This document shows, in pieces, positions 63,489-64,000 of a stretch of DNA of 64,000 nucleotides. Position numbers and translations under genes: made by a program. The notes beneath the pieces are model-generated. The model saw only the letters and a list, made by a program, of their open reading frames with translations, searched no databases and was not told where the DNA came from. How positions within the stretch are numbered: position 1 is the stretch's first letter; the number at the start of each line of letters is the position of its first letter. This DNA comes from Psilocybe azurescens. Its lineage: Eukaryota; Basidiomycota; Agaricomycetes; Agaricales; Agrocybaceae. Location of the stretch: assembly GCA_023853785.1 (NCBI GenBank), contig JAJIRX010000500.1, positions 186,001 through 250,000 on the forward strand, in the 5' to 3' direction.

Positions 63489-63838
63489 TCAGTTCTTCAC
63501 GTCTTCAACAAAATGGCCAGTTCTCTTTTCATCGTCTCCCTCATTTGTTTCGTTGTCTTTTCTGTCTATCTCCTCCGTCGAAGTACGTTCCCGCTGATTG
63601 AACTCCTCGACGGTCCTGAAGCGGAAGCCATCCTTCCTAGTCTGGTCAATGACCAAGCCACTAACCGCAAATGTTGTGAGGATCAGTGACATTTAGACAG
63701 CGTAGAAATACTAACATTGCGTAGATTGACATAGCGATATATCCAGAGAGTGGCACAAGGTACGACCTCCTTGTGGAGATTCTGTCGGCAATCGATGCTT
63801 GGGCGGGTGGATACCATGCGCCTCCTCCGACGCCCTAT
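63489..63838 (-). CDS. Partial hypothetical protein running off the window edge
   Basis: Two exons read well on the minus strand. The first (63838 down to about 63723) gives GVGGGAWYPPAQASIADRIS and RRSYLVPLSGYIAMSIYA after a TATAG acceptor. After an intron (about 63722-63669, GTTAGT...GGTTAG) the second gives IGLVIDQTRKDGFRFRTVEE, a charged tail and a stop at 63489. Upstream exons would lie beyond 63838 or outside the window. The plus strand is also open here (see findings), so strand is not certain. One membrane segment is likely (LVPLSGYIAMSIYAIGLVI). No family recognised. Confidence 0.5.
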
Positions 63839-64000
63839 AGAAAGAGTAAGTTAGTTTCGGATAGTAACATTGTGGTAGGCATATTACCATCACTATGAGT
63901 CCGGACCCTTGCTTTGTATGAATCCCCAAGTTTTTAGTCCCGAGCGTGAAGATACACTTCAGGGAGTTCTTGAGTTAGACGTTAATTATGTCCCAGTGTG

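Overview
The window looks like nuclear DNA of a filamentous basidiomycete, probably an Agaricomycete. Genes are close together and split by many short (about 45-65 nt) GT..AG introns. The proteins read best as fungal orthologues (HMT1-like ABC transporter, Ran1-type kinase, Pho80-type cyclin, fungal MscS with EF-hand, UTP6, COG5, MED1, ILV6, CNT nucleoside transporters). I see no bacterial-type operons, CRISPR or rRNA, and no convincing tRNA.

Layout. 0.1-3.0 kb: NAD kinase (-). 3.4-3.7 kb: small orphan gene (+). 4.0-8.3 kb: ABC half-transporter (+). 9.1-10.0 kb: glycine-rich RRM protein (+). 10.4-11.8 kb: HMG-box regulator (+). 12.6-13.8 kb: acetolactate synthase regulatory subunit (-). 13.9-17.2 kb: COG5 (-). 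17.4-18.9 kb: CipC-like protein with Met/Gly/Ser repeats (+). 19.2-20.0 kb: non-autonomous DNA transposon with perfect 38-40 bp inverted ends. 20.3-21.0 kb: four-TM protein (+). 21.5-22.1 kb: MPC2 (+). 22.1-22.9 kb: APQ12-like (-). 23.3-23.9 kb: small Cys-containing protein (+). 24.8-27.4 kb: sugar/polyol transporter (+). 27.7-29.1 kb: WDR68/DCAF7-like WD40 protein (+). 30.2-35.2 kb: two convergent CNT nucleoside transporter paralogues. 35.9-37.8 kb: GT61 glycosyltransferase (-). 38.3-39.5 kb: palmitoyl-protein thioesterase (+). 39.8-44.3 kb: large Ser/Pro-rich protein with internal repeats and a C-terminal membrane segment (+). 44.7-47.4 kb: MscS channel (+). 47.5-49.9 kb: MED1 (+). 50.0-50.9 kb: mitochondrial-type orphan (-). 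51.3-52.0 kb: RPL12 (-), divergent from a Pho80-like cyclin (52.2-53.4 kb, +). 53.9-57.4 kb: Ran1-like kinase (-). 57.9-59.8 kb: UTP6 (-). 60.7-62.1 kb: Ser/Pro/Gln-rich orphan (+). 62.7-63.4 kb: GOT1 (+). 63.5 kb to the edge: a partial gene, probably on the - strand.

The genes are mostly housekeeping: NAD(P) and branched-chain amino acid metabolism, mitochondrial pyruvate import, Golgi trafficking, ribosome biogenesis, transcription, nutrient transport. They do not form a single pathway cluster. The CNT pair with its neighbours is the most accessory-looking part.

The most striking non-annotation signal concerns sequence integrity. At least nine otherwise well-formed genes break frame at mononucleotide runs, and nearly all are repaired by changing the run by one base, usually a C/G run one base too short. 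Sequencing or consensus error is more likely than mass pseudogenisation. I found no strong candidate for a new biological system. The inverted-repeat element, the tandem-repeat protein at 40-44 kb and the inverted CNT pair are the best biological leads.
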